Of a DNA stretch of 64,000 bases, positions 18,023 through 27,415 are shown piece after piece. The notes beneath the pieces are model-generated. The model saw nothing but the letters and a program-made list of their open reading frames with translations. It made no database searches and was not told where the DNA came from. The translations under genes were made by a program, and so were the position numbers. Source of the stretch: Cognatishimia sp. F0-27 (GTDB taxonomy: Bacteria > Pseudomonadota > Alphaproteobacteria > Rhodobacterales > Rhodobacteraceae); assembly GCF_020667845.1 (NCBI RefSeq), contig NZ_JAFMPQ010000002.1, forward strand, positions 62,001 to 126,000, written 5' to 3'. How positions within the stretch are numbered: the first letter of the stretch is position 1; each line of letters begins with the position of its first letter.

Positions 18023-19945
18023 TCAGGCGCGCTTGTTATCGTCGAGATCCTCGAAATCCGCGTCGACGATGGTGTCATCGTCATCCGGGCGCGGGCTTTC
18101 GTCGGCGGCTTGCGGTTCATCCTCGCCCGCTTCGGCCTGTGCCTTGTAGATCGCCTCTCCCAGACGCATGGCCGCTTCGGTCACGTTCTGGATGCCGGAC
18201 TTGATCTTCTCCGCCTCGATGTCGTCCTTTTCGAGGTCGTCCTTCAGCGCGGCCACGGCAAGCTCGATGGCTTCGACGGTGGAGGGGTCGACCTTGTCGC
18301 CATGCTCCTCCACGGATTTCTCCGTCGAGTGAATGAGGCTTTCGGCTTGGTTGCGCGCTTCGACCAGCTCCTTGCGGGCCTTGTCGGCGTCGGCGTTTTC
18401 CTCGGCCTCCTTGACCATTGCTTCGATATCCTCGTCGGAGAGGCCACCGGATGCCTGGATCGTGATCTTCTGCTCCTTGTTGGTGCCCTTGTCCTTGGCG
18501 GAGACCGAAACGATGCCGTTGGCGTCAATGTCGAAGGTCACCTCGATCTGCGGCATGCCGCGCGGCGCGGGCGGGATATCCTCGAGGTTGAACTGACCGA
18601 GCATCTTGTTGTCGGCAGCCATCTCGCGCTCACCCTGGAACACACGGATCGTCACCGCGCCCTGGTTGTCTTCGGCGGTCGAGAAGATCTGGGACTTCTT
18701 CGTCGGGATCGTGGTGTTGCGGTCGATCAGGCGGGTGAACACGCCACCCAGCGTCTCGATGCCGAGGGAGAGCGGGGTCACGTCGAGCAGGACAACGTCC
18801 TTGACGTCACCCTGAAGCACGCCGGCCTGAATGGCCGCGCCCATGGCAACCACCTCATCGGGGTTCACACCCTTGTGCGGCTCCTTGCCGAAGAACTTGG
18901 TCACTTCCTCGATGACTTTCGGCATCCGCGTCTGACCACCGACAAGAACGACCTCGTCAATGTCGGAGGTGGAGAGGCCCGCATCCTTGAGAGCAGCCTG
19001 GCACGGCTTGATGGACGCCTTGATCAGATCCGAAACGAGGCTTTCGAGCTTGGCGCGCGTCAGCTTCATCACGAGGTGCAGCGGCTGACCGTCGGACCCC
19101 ATGGAGATGAACGGCTGGTTGATCTCCGTCTGCGACGAACTGGAGAGCTCGATCTTGGCCTTTTCCGCGGCTTCCTTGAGACGCTGAAGCGCCATCTTGT
19201 CCTTGGTCAGGTCGACGCCGTTCGACTTCTTGAACTCGTCGGCGAGGTAGCTGACGATCCGCATGTCGAAATCTTCACCGCCGAGGAACGTGTCGCCATT
19301 GGTGGACTTCACCTCGAAGAGGCCATCGTCGATCTCGAGGATGGTCACGTCGAAGGTGCCGCCGCCGAGGTCATAGACCGCGATAGTGCGCGATTCTTTC
19401 TTGTCGAGACCGTAGGCCAGCGCGGCCGCGGTTGGCTCGTTGATGATGCGCAGCACTTCGAGACCGGCGATCTTGCCGGCATCCTTGGTCGCCTGACGCT
19501 GGGCGTCGTTGAAGTAGGCGGGCACGGTGATGACAGCCTGGGTGACTTCTTCGCCGAGATAGCTTTCAGCGGTTTCCTTCATCTTTTGAAGGATGAAGGC
19601 AGAGATCTGCGAGGGGCTGTATTTCTCGCCACGGGCTTCGACCCAGGCGTCGCCATTGCCGCCGTCGATGACGTTGAACGGCATGTTCTTGCGGTCTTTG
19701 GCGAGGTTCGGGTCGTCATTGCGACGGCCGATCAAACGCTTCACACCAAAGACGGTGTTTTCCGGGTTGGTCACGGCCTGCCGCTTGGCGGGCTGGCCGA
19801 CGAGGCGCTCATCTTCGGCAAAGGCGACGATGGACGGCGTGGTCCGGGCCCCTTCGGAGTTTTCGATGACGCGCGGCTGCGAGCCATCCATGATGGCGAT
19901 GCAGGAGTTGGTGGTGCCGAGGTCGATACCGATCACTTTGGCCAT
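18023..19945 (-). CDS. dnaK: Chaperone DnaK (Hsp70)
   Basis: Predicted 640-residue Hsp70 with ATP-driven peptide binding. The N-terminal signature [15 protein letters not shown], the [11 protein letters not shown]-type phosphate motif (here [16 protein letters not shown]) and [12 protein letters not shown] are all present, as is the substrate domain start [14 protein letters not shown]. The tail is acidic and ends in [12 protein letters not shown] 19945 has AGGGA upstream and matches the family start. It heads the dnaK-dnaJ unit, and the upstream heat-shock type promoter indicates control by an RpoH sigma factor. Confidence 0.98.
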   Translation of the reverse strand: MAKVIGIDLGTTNSCIAIMDGSQPRVIENSEGARTTPSIVAFAEDERLVGQPAKRQAVTNPENTVFGVKRLIGRRNDDPNLAKDRKNMPFNVIDGGNGDAWVEARGEKYSPSQISAFILQKMKETAESYLGEEVTQAVITVPAYFNDAQRQATKDAGKIAGLEVLRIINEPTAAALAYGLDKKESRTIAVYDLGGGTFDVTILEIDDGLFEVKSTNGDTFLGGEDFDMRIVSYLADEFKKSNGVDLTKDKMALQRLKEAAEKAKIELSSSSQTEINQPFISMGSDGQPLHLVMKLTRAKLESLVSDLIKASIKPCQAALKDAGLSTSDIDEVVLVGGQTRMPKVIEEVTKFFGKEPHKGVNPDEVVAMGAAIQAGVLQGDVKDVVLLDVTPLSLGIETLGGVFTRLIDRNTTIPTKKSQIFSTAEDNQGAVTIRVFQGEREMAADNKMLGQFNLEDIPPAPRGMPQIEVTFDIDANGIVSVSAKDKGTNKEQKITIQASGGLSDEDIEAMVKEAEENADADKARKELVEARNQAESLIHSTEKSVEEHGDKVDPSTVEAIELAVAALKDDLEKDDIEAEKIKSGIQNVTEAAMRLGEAIYKAQAEAGEDEPQAADESPRPDDDDTIVDADFEDLDDNKRA

Positions 19946-20064
19946 GTTTTCGATCCCTTTCTTAGGCGATGGAAAGGACGGACCCTTTTCGGCATCCGCC
20001 CCATGGATTTGGTCTTGGACTGCGGACAGCGCGACTATTCGCCCCGCTCGCCCGATCTGCACGG

Positions 20065-20094
20065 TATATAGGCAGGCCCCTAAGGCGCTGCAAC
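20065..20094 (-). promoter_or_regulatory. Heat-shock type promoter of dnaK
   Basis: Reading the minus strand, GTTG is followed 18 bases later by CCTATATA, resembling the alphaproteobacterial RpoH pattern (cTTG ... CCTATnT). It lies about 120 bases upstream of dnaK. The match is good in the -10 and partial in the -35 element. Confidence 0.55.
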
Positions 20095-20216
20095 CTCGTT
20101 GGCGCGCGGTTTCGATGGAATTTTCACAATCCGCATCCGAGCGACGGGACCTATGCGATAAAGGCCCTGCGGGTTAGGAAACGGGTAAGGATTGCGGATG
20201 CAGAAAGGGGCGTGAC

Positions 20217-20828
20217 ATGGAAAGGACCGTGCTGTCGATCCGTGGATTCGAGATCCATGGCGGCGCGCTGGACCGTGCCGAGCAGGAGGCGCTGGTTGCT
20301 GAGTTGCGGGAGATATTGCGCGTCGCGCCGCTGGTGCAGCCGGAAACGCCGCGGGGACAGAAAATGTCGGTTCGGATGAGCGCGGCGGGGCGGTTTGGCT
20401 GGGTCAGCGACCGGCGCGGCTATCGCTACGAGACCTGCCATCCCGGCACCGGGCAACCTTGGCCCGCGATCCCGGAGCGGCTGCTGACGCTGTGGCATGC
20501 GCTCATCGGTGCGGCGCGGCACCCCGAATGCTGCCTCATAAACTGGTATGGGGACGGCGCGCGCATGGGCATGCACCGCGATGCGGACGAGGCCGATTTT
20601 GCGCAGCCCGTGTTGTCGGTGAGCCTTGGCGATGATGGGCTGTTCCGGATGGGCAACGAGACGCGCGGCGGCAAGACCGAGTCCGTCTGGCTGCGGTCTG
20701 GGGACGTGGTGGTGATGGGGGGCAAGGCGCGTCTGTGTCACCATGGCGTCGACCGGATCCGCTTTGGCTCTTCGACGCTTCTGGCCAACGGGGGGCGGAT
20801 CAACCTCACGCTGCGGGTCGTGACCTGA
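20217..20828 (+). CDS. alkB: AlkB-like 2-oxoglutarate/Fe(II) dioxygenase
   Basis: Predicted 203-residue AlkB, expected to remove alkyl groups from DNA or RNA bases by oxidative demethylation. The iron ligands are visible as HRDADE near residue 121 and CHHGVDR near 177, and the 2-oxoglutarate arginine lies in GGRINLTLR near the end. The family stretch NWYGDGARMGMHRD is intact and length is normal. AAAGGGG eight bases upstream fixes ATG 20217. It is divergent from dnaK. No LexA or Ada box is seen. An AlkB paralogue with another substrate cannot be excluded. Confidence 0.92.
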   Translation: MERTVLSIRGFEIHGGALDRAEQEALVAELREILRVAPLVQPETPRGQKMSVRMSAAGRFGWVSDRRGYRYETCHPGTGQPWPAIPERLLTLWHALIGAARHPECCLINWYGDGARMGMHRDADEADFAQPVLSVSLGDDGLFRMGNETRGGKTESVWLRSGDVVVMGGKARLCHHGVDRIRFGSSTLLANGGRINLTLRVVT

Positions 20829-20849
20829 CGCGGTGTGACCTGACGCGGT
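20820..20849. repeat. Exact tandem duplication of 15 bp at the alkB stop
   Basis: GTGACCTGACGCGGT occurs twice back to back; the alkB stop codon lies in the first copy. Probably a recent slippage duplication. Confidence 0.9.
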
Positions 20850-21083
20850 GCGGCTTGGCATGGCCGGCGCCGGGGTGTCGTCGCAGACACGGGTTTCAGG
20901 TCTAGCAGGCGCGTGGAGGATCGAAACGGCCGAGGGACCCGTTAAGCGGAGCAGCGGGCTTCGATGTCCTTGGTCAGCCGACAGCCGCCAGCCGACGGCA
21001 CGCCGGTGACCGGCCGGGAGCACAACCGGGCAATCCGCGTCGCCGCAGGTCGGGGCTGAGATCGACCGGTCGCCGGGAGGGGA

Positions 21084-21914
21084 CTAGCGGCGTGCGGACC
21101 ACGAGGCGGAGGCGTGCTTGCGGGTATAGAACTCCCCCATCAGGCCGATCATGATCAATGCAAGCGAGAGGTAGAGCGCGTATTCCCAGTCGGAATTGCG
21201 CGGGTTGTAATTGACGAAGGCAAAGCCGCGCGACTGGTCGATCGTGTGGAACAGCGGGTTCCAGTCGAACATCAAGAGCATGGTCGGCGGCAAGGTGTTG
21301 GCCACGAACATCTTGCCGGAGGCGATCATGTTGGCGCGCTGATAGATCGTCGAGGCGATGCTGACGAAGGTCGGGAACCAGGGCTTGATCGCGAGGAAGA
21401 CCATGCCGATCGCCGCACCGGAGAACCATGACAGGATCACCATGCCCAGACAGGCCATCGGATCCAGGATTTCGCGCAGCACGAACGGGTTGAATGCCAC
21501 ATCATAGATGAAAAGGATCGCAAAGAGCGACAGCACTTGGATGTAGAGCGTGCCGAGCATGGCCGAGGCGATTGCGATCGCGGTGTTCATCGGTGCGTGT
21601 TGCATCATCGGGCTTGCCGGTCCTTCGGAGCCAACCACCGCGCCCAGCGTCTTGGTGTGGGTCATGTAGAGAAACACGCCCGTCATGATGTAGAGCAGGA
21701 AATCGCCCCGGATCGCGACGCCGCGCAGGCCGAGGATCATGAACATGAAGTAGAAGGCCAGGACGAAGATAATCGTCTGGAGCATGTTCATCAGGATGGC
21801 AATCAGCGCATTGGAGTGGGATTTTCGCACCGAGCGGACGGCATTGTGGTAGACCAGCTCGGCAAGATAGATCGCCGACCCGAGGTGGGAGCGTTGTCGG
21901 GAGTCTTGTAACAT
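21084..21914 (-). CDS. ABC-2 type polysaccharide export permease (KpsM-like)
   Basis: Predicted 276-residue inner-membrane permease with about six hydrophobic segments. The pattern NALIAILMNMLQTIIFVLAF, the loop with HAPMNT, and the C-terminal NPLFHTIDQSRGFAF stretch are typical of capsule and O-antigen exporters of the KpsM/Wzm class. No ATPase partner gene is adjacent, so it must be encoded elsewhere. It is divergent from cysQ and the glycan gene cluster, which supports a role in exporting a surface polysaccharide. Substrate assignment is inference from context. Confidence 0.82.
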   Translation of the reverse strand: MLQDSRQRSHLGSAIYLAELVYHNAVRSVRKSHSNALIAILMNMLQTIIFVLAFYFMFMILGLRGVAIRGDFLLYIMTGVFLYMTHTKTLGAVVGSEGPASPMMQHAPMNTAIAIASAMLGTLYIQVLSLFAILFIYDVAFNPFVLREILDPMACLGMVILSWFSGAAIGMVFLAIKPWFPTFVSIASTIYQRANMIASGKMFVANTLPPTMLLMFDWNPLFHTIDQSRGFAFVNYNPRNSDWEYALYLSLALIMIGLMGEFYTRKHASASWSARR

Positions 21915-22092
21915 CGCGCTGCCTCGTTGGCGGGGTCAACTGGTTTGGAGAGGCCGCTTGCGGCCGCCCCGATGGGCCTTTTTCGCGCCGCGGGGGGGCG
22001 CCGCGGTCTCTTATTTCCTCAATGTGCACGCGGAACGCGTCGGAAAAAGGGCGTTTGGCGGGCAAAAACCGCCCCGCCGCACGGGCGACCGC

Positions 22093-22121
22093 TTGCCGTT
22101 GACGGTCATGCCAACCATAAA
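22093..22121 (+). promoter_or_regulatory. Candidate promoter of the cysQ-glycan operon
   Basis: TTGCCG and CATAAA are separated by 17 bases, about 53 bases before the cysQ start. It is the best sigma-70-like pair I find in the divergent region between the export permease and cysQ. Confidence 0.35.
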
Positions 22122-22174
22122 GCGGGAAATCTTTCCGATCAATGAACACGCGCTTTGGCGCGGGAAGGTCTGCG

Positions 22175-22972
22175 ATGAACTACTCCGCCCTGACACCGAT
22201 CCTGCGGACGCTGGCGTTGGAGGCTGGCGACAAGATCATGGAAATCTACAACGCCGACGATTTTGACGTGCGCTCCAAATCCGATGACAGCCCGGTGACC
22301 GCCGCGGACGAAGCGGCGGACGCGATCATCTCCAAGGGGCTGCGCGAAGCGTTTCCGGATATTCCGCTGGTCACCGAGGAACAGGCCGACAGCCATGACA
22401 TTTCCGCGACCACCTTCCTGATCGTGGATCCGCTGGACGGGACCAAGGAGTTCATCAAGCGGCGCGGGGATTTCACCGTCAATATCGCGCTGGTCGAAGA
22501 TGGCGTGCCGACGCGCGGCGTCGTTTATGCGCCGGCGCGGGAGCGGATGTTCTACACCAACAGTGTCGGCCATTCGGTTGAGGAGGCAGGCCCGTTTGCC
22601 AAGGAGACCGCTGGCGAGACCACGGATATCCGGGTGAGCGCGCCCGACAACGACGCGCTCATGGTTGTAGCATCGAAATCGCACCGCGATCAGGCGACGG
22701 ACGATTACATCAACAAATATGCGGTCAGGGACAGCCGCAGCGCGGGATCTTCGCTCAAGTTCTGTCTCGTGGCGACCGGTGAGGCCGATCTCTACCCCAG
22801 GCTCGGTCGCACGATGGAATGGGATACGGCCGCCGGCCATGCGGTGCTGGCCGGTGCGGGCGGGCATGTCGTGCGGTTTGACGATCACAGCCCGCTGGCC
22901 TACGGCAAGGCCGGTTTTGCCAACCCGTTCTTCATTGCCTATGCGCCGGGTGTCGATCTCAAGGAGAACTGA
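22175..22972 (+). CDS. cysQ: 3'(2'),5'-bisphosphate nucleotidase CysQ
   Basis: Predicted 265-residue Mg-dependent phosphatase of the inositol monophosphatase superfamily that hydrolyses PAP, the by-product of PAPS-dependent sulfotransferases, to AMP. Signatures are VTEEQ, DPLDGTKEFIKRRGDF near residue 83 (metal site), and WDTAAGHAVL near residue 217. GGAAGG before ATG 22175 selects this start over one 33 bases upstream. It heads a run of glycan genes ending in a sulfotransferase, a context in which PAP removal makes sense. Spacing to the next gene is six bases. Confidence 0.93.
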   Translation: MNYSALTPILRTLALEAGDKIMEIYNADDFDVRSKSDDSPVTAADEAADAIISKGLREAFPDIPLVTEEQADSHDISATTFLIVDPLDGTKEFIKRRGDFTVNIALVEDGVPTRGVVYAPARERMFYTNSVGHSVEEAGPFAKETAGETTDIRVSAPDNDALMVVASKSHRDQATDDYINKYAVRDSRSAGSSLKFCLVATGEADLYPRLGRTMEWDTAAGHAVLAGAGGHVVRFDDHSPLAYGKAGFANPFFIAYAPGVDLKEN

Positions 22973-22978
22973 GCCCTG

Positions 22979-24241
22979 ATGTATGCGCCCAACACCAGCG
23001 TCATCGTTGTCAGCCGTGGCCGTCCCGATGCGTTGATGGGGTGTCTGGATGCGCTGGCACAACAGGTCTGGCCCTCTTTCGAGATCCTGGTGGTGGCGTG
23101 CCCGGATGGGTGCAGCGCGGTAGAGGGGCGTTCCGATGCGGACTCGCTGCGGCTCATCCCGTTTGACCGGCCCAATATCGCGCAGGCGCGCAACCTTGGT
23201 CTGGCGCAAGCGGCGGGAGAGATCGTGGCGTTCATCGACGATGATGCCCGGGCCGAACCGCTCTGGCTCAGCCATCTGATCGCGCCCTTCGAGGATCCGG
23301 CGATTGCGGCGGCAACGGGCTTCGTGATCGGGCGGAACGGGATTTCCTTTCAATGGACCGCGCGCAGCGTCGATGCGCTGGGCGAGGCGCATCCGCTCGC
23401 GGTGGCCGGGCTTGACCCTATCACCCCGAAAGCCCCGCGAAAACAGGCCATCAAGCTCGAAGGCACCAATATGGCGCTGCGCCGCACGGTGCTGATGGAG
23501 ATGGGCGGCTTCGATCCTGCGTTTCATTACTTCCTCGATGAAACCGACCTCTCCATGCGGTTGATGCAAGCCGGGCACAGCCCTGTCGTGGTGCCGCTGG
23601 CGCAGGTGCATCACCAGTTCGAGGCCAGCGCCGTGCGCGCCGCGGACCGCAGGCCGCGGGATCTGACGGAGATCGGGGCGTCCAAGGCCGTCTTTCTGCG
23701 CAAACACGCGGCCAAACGACACCGGCGCAAGGCCTGGAAGGCGTTTCGCGCCAATGAGCGCCGCCGCGCGCTGCGCTGGATGCAGTCCGGGCCGTTCGGC
23801 GCGGATGATGTGATCCGCCTGATGCGGGGGCTGACGCGGGGCTGGAAAACGGGGTTATATCGTGAGCTGGCCGAGGCGGAGCCAATCGCGGATGCGGGCG
23901 GGCGGTTCCTGCCCTATCCGGGCCGCCCCGGTGCCATGCATCGCGTCCTGTCCGGACCTTGGGCGCGGCGCGCGGCGCTGCGGGAAGCCGCGACCCGGCT
24001 GAGCAAAACGGGCGCCATCGTCACACTGATCCTGTTGCGGCGTGGCGCCCGCGCGCACCGGGTTGGCTTTACCGAAGGTGGCTTCTGGGAGCAGAGCGGG
24101 GGTCTGATGGGACGCGCAGACCGGGATGCGCCGCGCGTGGCGCTCTGGCGCAGGAGCAAGCGGATCCGGACCGAAGCCAGCCGTGTTGCCCCGGTGCGCG
24201 GGGCGTTTCACCGTGTCGAACACCCGGCAATTCAGGGCTGA
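22979..24241 (+). CDS. Family 2 glycosyltransferase
   Basis: Predicted 420-residue GT-A glycosyltransferase. The N-terminal domain begins SVIVVSRGRPDALMGCLDAL, has a DxD-like FIDDDARAEPLWL near residue 84 for metal and nucleotide-sugar binding, and an acceptor-side motif FLDETDLSMRLMQAG near residue 182. The C-terminal third is basic with clusters of Arg/Lys and no clear domain. It starts six bases after cysQ, with AAGGAG twelve bases upstream of the ATG, so the two are probably co-translated. Donor and acceptor are unknown. Confidence 0.85.
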   Translation: MYAPNTSVIVVSRGRPDALMGCLDALAQQVWPSFEILVVACPDGCSAVEGRSDADSLRLIPFDRPNIAQARNLGLAQAAGEIVAFIDDDARAEPLWLSHLIAPFEDPAIAAATGFVIGRNGISFQWTARSVDALGEAHPLAVAGLDPITPKAPRKQAIKLEGTNMALRRTVLMEMGGFDPAFHYFLDETDLSMRLMQAGHSPVVVPLAQVHHQFEASAVRAADRRPRDLTEIGASKAVFLRKHAAKRHRRKAWKAFRANERRRALRWMQSGPFGADDVIRLMRGLTRGWKTGLYRELAEAEPIADAGGRFLPYPGRPGAMHRVLSGPWARRAALREAATRLSKTGAIVTLILLRRGARAHRVGFTEGGFWEQSGGLMGRADRDAPRVALWRRSKRIRTEASRVAPVRGAFHRVEHPAIQG

Positions 24242-24328
24242 GTCCGGGCGGGGGAATACCCTACCGGTCTTCAGTTTTAGCTTTATACCTAGTGACGCCT
24301 GCGGGATCATGCGGTAGTTGGGAGAAAG

Positions 24329-24349
24329 ATGCTAAGCGGGAGCGGGTAA
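24329..24349 (+). CDS. Possible six-codon leader peptide overlapping galU
   Basis: ATG CTA AGC GGG AGC GGG TAA follows GGGAG and its stop overlaps the galU start in a TAATG. Such an arrangement would couple galU translation to the leader. It may equally be chance. Confidence 0.3.
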   Translation: MLSGSG

Positions 24350-25245
24350 TGCGAAGCAAAGTGACCAAAGCCATTTTCCCTGTTGCGGGCCTTGGGACGC
24401 GGTTTCTTCCGGCGACGAAATCGGTGCCGAAAGAAATCATGACTTTGGTCGACAAGCCGTTGGTGCAATACGCCATCGACGAAGCGCGTGCCGCAGGTAT
24501 CAAGGAATTCATCTTCGTGACCTCGCGCGGCAAGGGCGCGCTTGAGGATTACTTCGACCACGCGCCGACGCTCGAAGCGGAACTGGTGCGAAAGGGCAAG
24601 ACCGACCTGCTTGAAATCCTGAAATCCACGGACATGGAATCCGGCGAGGTCGCGTATATGCGGCAGCACAAGGCGCTTGGTCTCGGGCACGCGGTCTGGT
24701 GCGCGCGGAACCTGATCCACGATGAACCTTTTGCCGTGATGCTTCCGGACGATGTGATCGCCGCCGAAAAACCCTGTCTGCAACAGATGGTGGAGGCCTA
24801 CGAGGAAACCGGCGGCAGCATGGTCGCAGCGATGGAAGTCCCGATGGAGAAGACCTCGAGCTATGGCATTCTCGATGTCGAAGAGGACATGGGCTCCCGC
24901 GTGTCGGTGAAGGGCATGGTCGAAAAGCCCAAGGTGGAGGATGCGCCGTCCAACCTCGCCGTGATCGGTCGCTATATCCTGTCGCCGAACGTGTTGCGCA
25001 ACCTCGACGATGCTGGCACCGGCGCGGGCGGAGAGATCCAACTGACCGACGCGATTGCCAAGGAAATCGGCGAAGGCGGCGACGGTGTCTACGGCTACCG
25101 CTTCCGCGGTCAGCGCTTCGACTGCGGCAGCAAGGCAGGTTTCTTGCAGGCGACCGTGGCCTTTGGCCTCGCCCGCGAAGAGCTGCGCGACGATCTGGAA
25201 AGCTTCCTCAAGTCGCTGGACTATTCGCGCAAAGCCGCCGAGTAA
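24349..25245 (+). CDS. galU: UTP-glucose-1-phosphate uridylyltransferase GalU
   Basis: Predicted 298-residue nucleotidyltransferase making UDP-glucose from UTP and glucose-1-phosphate, feeding GalE and the glycosyltransferases here. The signature FPVAGLGTRFLPATKSVPKE is at residue 10, followed by LVDKPLVQYAIDEA, the LPDDVI metal and sugar site near residue 130, and RFDCGSKAGFLQA near the end. Length is typical. The start overlaps the stop of a possible six-codon leader. It lies 107 bases after the glycosyltransferase gene, so it may have an extra promoter; a TATACC lies in that gap. Confidence 0.96.
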   Translation: MRSKVTKAIFPVAGLGTRFLPATKSVPKEIMTLVDKPLVQYAIDEARAAGIKEFIFVTSRGKGALEDYFDHAPTLEAELVRKGKTDLLEILKSTDMESGEVAYMRQHKALGLGHAVWCARNLIHDEPFAVMLPDDVIAAEKPCLQQMVEAYEETGGSMVAAMEVPMEKTSSYGILDVEEDMGSRVSVKGMVEKPKVEDAPSNLAVIGRYILSPNVLRNLDDAGTGAGGEIQLTDAIAKEIGEGGDGVYGYRFRGQRFDCGSKAGFLQATVAFGLAREELRDDLESFLKSLDYSRKAAE

Positions 25246-25251
25246 CCGCGC

Positions 25252-26235
25252 GTGACGCATGTCCTCGTGACCGGTGGAGCGGGCTATATCGGTAGCCACG
25301 CCTGCAAGGCGCTCCGCGCGGCCGGCTACACGCCCGTCACCTATGACAGCCTTGTGACCGGCTGGGCCGATGCGGTGAAGTTCGGGCCATTCGAGCAAGG
25401 CGATCTTCTGGATCGGGCGCGGCTCGACGCGGTGTTTCTCGAATACAGACCGGTTGCCGTGATGCATTTTGCCGCCCTGAGCCAGGTCGGCGAAGCGATG
25501 TCGGAGCCGGGTCTCTACTGGCGCAACAATGTTTGCGGCTCGCTTACTTTGATTGAAGCGGCCGTGGCGGCGGGCTGTCTGGATTTTGTCTTTTCCTCCA
25601 CCTGCGCGACCTATGGCGAGCATGACAATGTGGTGCTGGATGAGGCCACACCGCAGGAACCGCTCAACGCCTATGGCGCCTCGAAACGCGCGGTGGAGAA
25701 TATCCTACGCGATTTCGAAGCGGCACACGGGCTGCGCGCGGTGATCTTCCGCTATTTCAACGTGGCCGGTGCCGATCCGGAAGGCGAGATCGGCGAGCAT
25801 CACCGCCCGGAGACGCATCTTGTGCCGGTCATGCTCGAAGCAATTGACGGCACGCGTCCGGGGCTGACGATCCACGGAACGGACTATGACACGCCGGACG
25901 GAACCTGTATCCGGGATTACGTGCATGTGTGCGATCTGGTGGATGCGCATATTCTTGGGCTCGAATGGCTCAAGGCGGACAAGGGCAGCCGGGTCTTCAA
26001 CCTTGGCACCGGTCAGGGGTTCTCCGTGCGCGAGGTGATCGAGGCGTCGCGCAGCGTCACCAATCGCCCGGTGCCCTTCGAGGAAGGGCCGCGTCGGGCG
26101 GGAGACGCGACAAAGCTTGTTTCCGGCTCGACACGCGCGGGGGCAGAGCTTGGCTGGAAACCGCATCGCTCCACCATGGAAACGATGATCGCGGATGCCT
26201 GGCGTTGGCACAAGAATGGCCACTACGAGCGCTAG
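25252..26235 (+). CDS. galE: UDP-glucose 4-epimerase GalE
   Basis: Predicted 327-residue extended SDR that interconverts UDP-glucose and UDP-galactose. The NAD loop VTGGAGYIGSHACKAL is at the N-terminus, SSTCATYG is the Ser/Thr site near residue 120, and YGASKRAVE holds the catalytic YxxxK. RYFNVAGADPEGEIGE and DGTCIRDYVHVCDL are GalE-typical. The start is GTG, six bases after galU. Its end overlaps the next gene by 20 bases. It supplies galactose donors for the glycan made by this cluster. Confidence 0.95.
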   Translation: MTHVLVTGGAGYIGSHACKALRAAGYTPVTYDSLVTGWADAVKFGPFEQGDLLDRARLDAVFLEYRPVAVMHFAALSQVGEAMSEPGLYWRNNVCGSLTLIEAAVAAGCLDFVFSSTCATYGEHDNVVLDEATPQEPLNAYGASKRAVENILRDFEAAHGLRAVIFRYFNVAGADPEGEIGEHHRPETHLVPVMLEAIDGTRPGLTIHGTDYDTPDGTCIRDYVHVCDLVDAHILGLEWLKADKGSRVFNLGTGQGFSVREVIEASRSVTNRPVPFEEGPRRAGDATKLVSGSTRAGAELGWKPHRSTMETMIADAWRWHKNGHYER

Positions 26236-27406
26236 ACCCTCCGCACGATTGCTGGACCTGACGCGGCTGGTGCGTCGGGTCGGCCAGCTGCCGACAGGCA
26301 TTGACCGGGTGGAGCGGGCCTATCTTGAGGCGCTTCTCGGAGAGCAAGAGCCGCTCTGGGCGCTGATCCGCTCCTCCTTGGGATACGTGCTTCTGGATCG
26401 CCAAGGATGCGCGGGGCTTCTGGAGCGGGTGCGGTCGGGGCAGTGGGGCGCGCGCGATCGGCTGTCGCGCATGACGCGCGGGGTTGAAGAGCCGCGCGGG
26501 CAGGCCGAGAGTGACCTGCGGCGCATTTGCGTTGCGCGCTGCCTTCCGATCCGGCTGGGGCGCATGCTGGCGCGATACCTGCCCGCCGGGACGGCGTATC
26601 TCAATGTCGGCCACAGCAGCGTGTCAGACAGGGTGATCACGGCGGTGCGGCGCATTCCCGGCTCGCGGATCGCGGTCATGGTGCATGACACCATCCCGCT
26701 TGACCTGCCCCGGATGCAGCGCCCGCGGAGCGTGACGCGGTTTGCGGCATTCTTCAATCGTGTGATACATCGCGGCGATCTGGTGATCTGCCCTTCCGAG
26801 ACGACCCGGCAGGCCGTGCTGCGCCATGCGGCTCCGGTTGTTCCACAGGTGGTGGTGGCGCCGCTTGGTGTCACACAGACGAAGCCGGGCGTGGCCCTGC
26901 GGGGGCCATGGGATGGTGCGCCGTTTTTTGTCACCGTGGGGACGATCGAACCGCGCAAGAACCATGCGCTCCTGCTGGATATCTGGCCGGAGATCCCAAA
27001 GGCGCATCTGCTCATCTGTGGGCATAGAGGATGGCGGAACGACGCGGTTTTTGCCACGCTCGATGCGCGGCCGGAGCGGGTGCATGAGCTGTCCGGACTG
27101 GATGACGCGACGGTTTCTGCGCTGATCCGGGACGCATGCGGGTTTCTGTTTCCGAGCATCGCGGAAGGCTATGGCTTGCCACCCTTGGAGGCGGCCGCGC
27201 AGGGGGGGCCTGTCATTGTCGCGGATCTGGCCGTGTATGACGAGGTGCTCGGCGCCGCGGGAACGCGGTTGGACCCGCATGACCCGGCAGAATGGCGCGC
27301 GGCGATCATGGCGCTTGCCACGGCAAAGGCGCCGCACCGCGCGCGCATTGCCTTTCACCCGCCGGATTGGCCTTCGCATTTCAAGACAGTCTTAACTCTG
27401 ACCTGA
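26216..27406 (+). CDS. Family 4 (group 1) glycosyltransferase
   Basis: Predicted 396-residue GT-B retaining glycosyltransferase. The C-terminal Rossmann domain shows the GT4 pattern: VTVGTIEPRKNHALLLDIW near residue 245, LSGLDDATVSALIRDA, and FPSIAEGYGLPPLEAAAQG with the EX7E-like catalytic pair near residue 320. The N-terminal domain has MVHDTIPLDLP and ICPSETTRQAVL. ATG 26216 lies inside the end of galE (20-base overlap), so translation is probably coupled. The sugar it transfers is not predictable here. Confidence 0.88.
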   Translation: MATTSARPSARLLDLTRLVRRVGQLPTGIDRVERAYLEALLGEQEPLWALIRSSLGYVLLDRQGCAGLLERVRSGQWGARDRLSRMTRGVEEPRGQAESDLRRICVARCLPIRLGRMLARYLPAGTAYLNVGHSSVSDRVITAVRRIPGSRIAVMVHDTIPLDLPRMQRPRSVTRFAAFFNRVIHRGDLVICPSETTRQAVLRHAAPVVPQVVVAPLGVTQTKPGVALRGPWDGAPFFVTVGTIEPRKNHALLLDIWPEIPKAHLLICGHRGWRNDAVFATLDARPERVHELSGLDDATVSALIRDACGFLFPSIAEGYGLPPLEAAAQGGPVIVADLAVYDEVLGAAGTRLDPHDPAEWRAAIMALATAKAPHRARIAFHPPDWPSHFKTVLTLT

Positions 27407-27415
27407 TAGCCCGCT

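Noticed and set aside
17960-20071. 703-codon plus-strand frame over dnaK
   Set aside because: Antisense shadow of dnaK, whose frame is certain.
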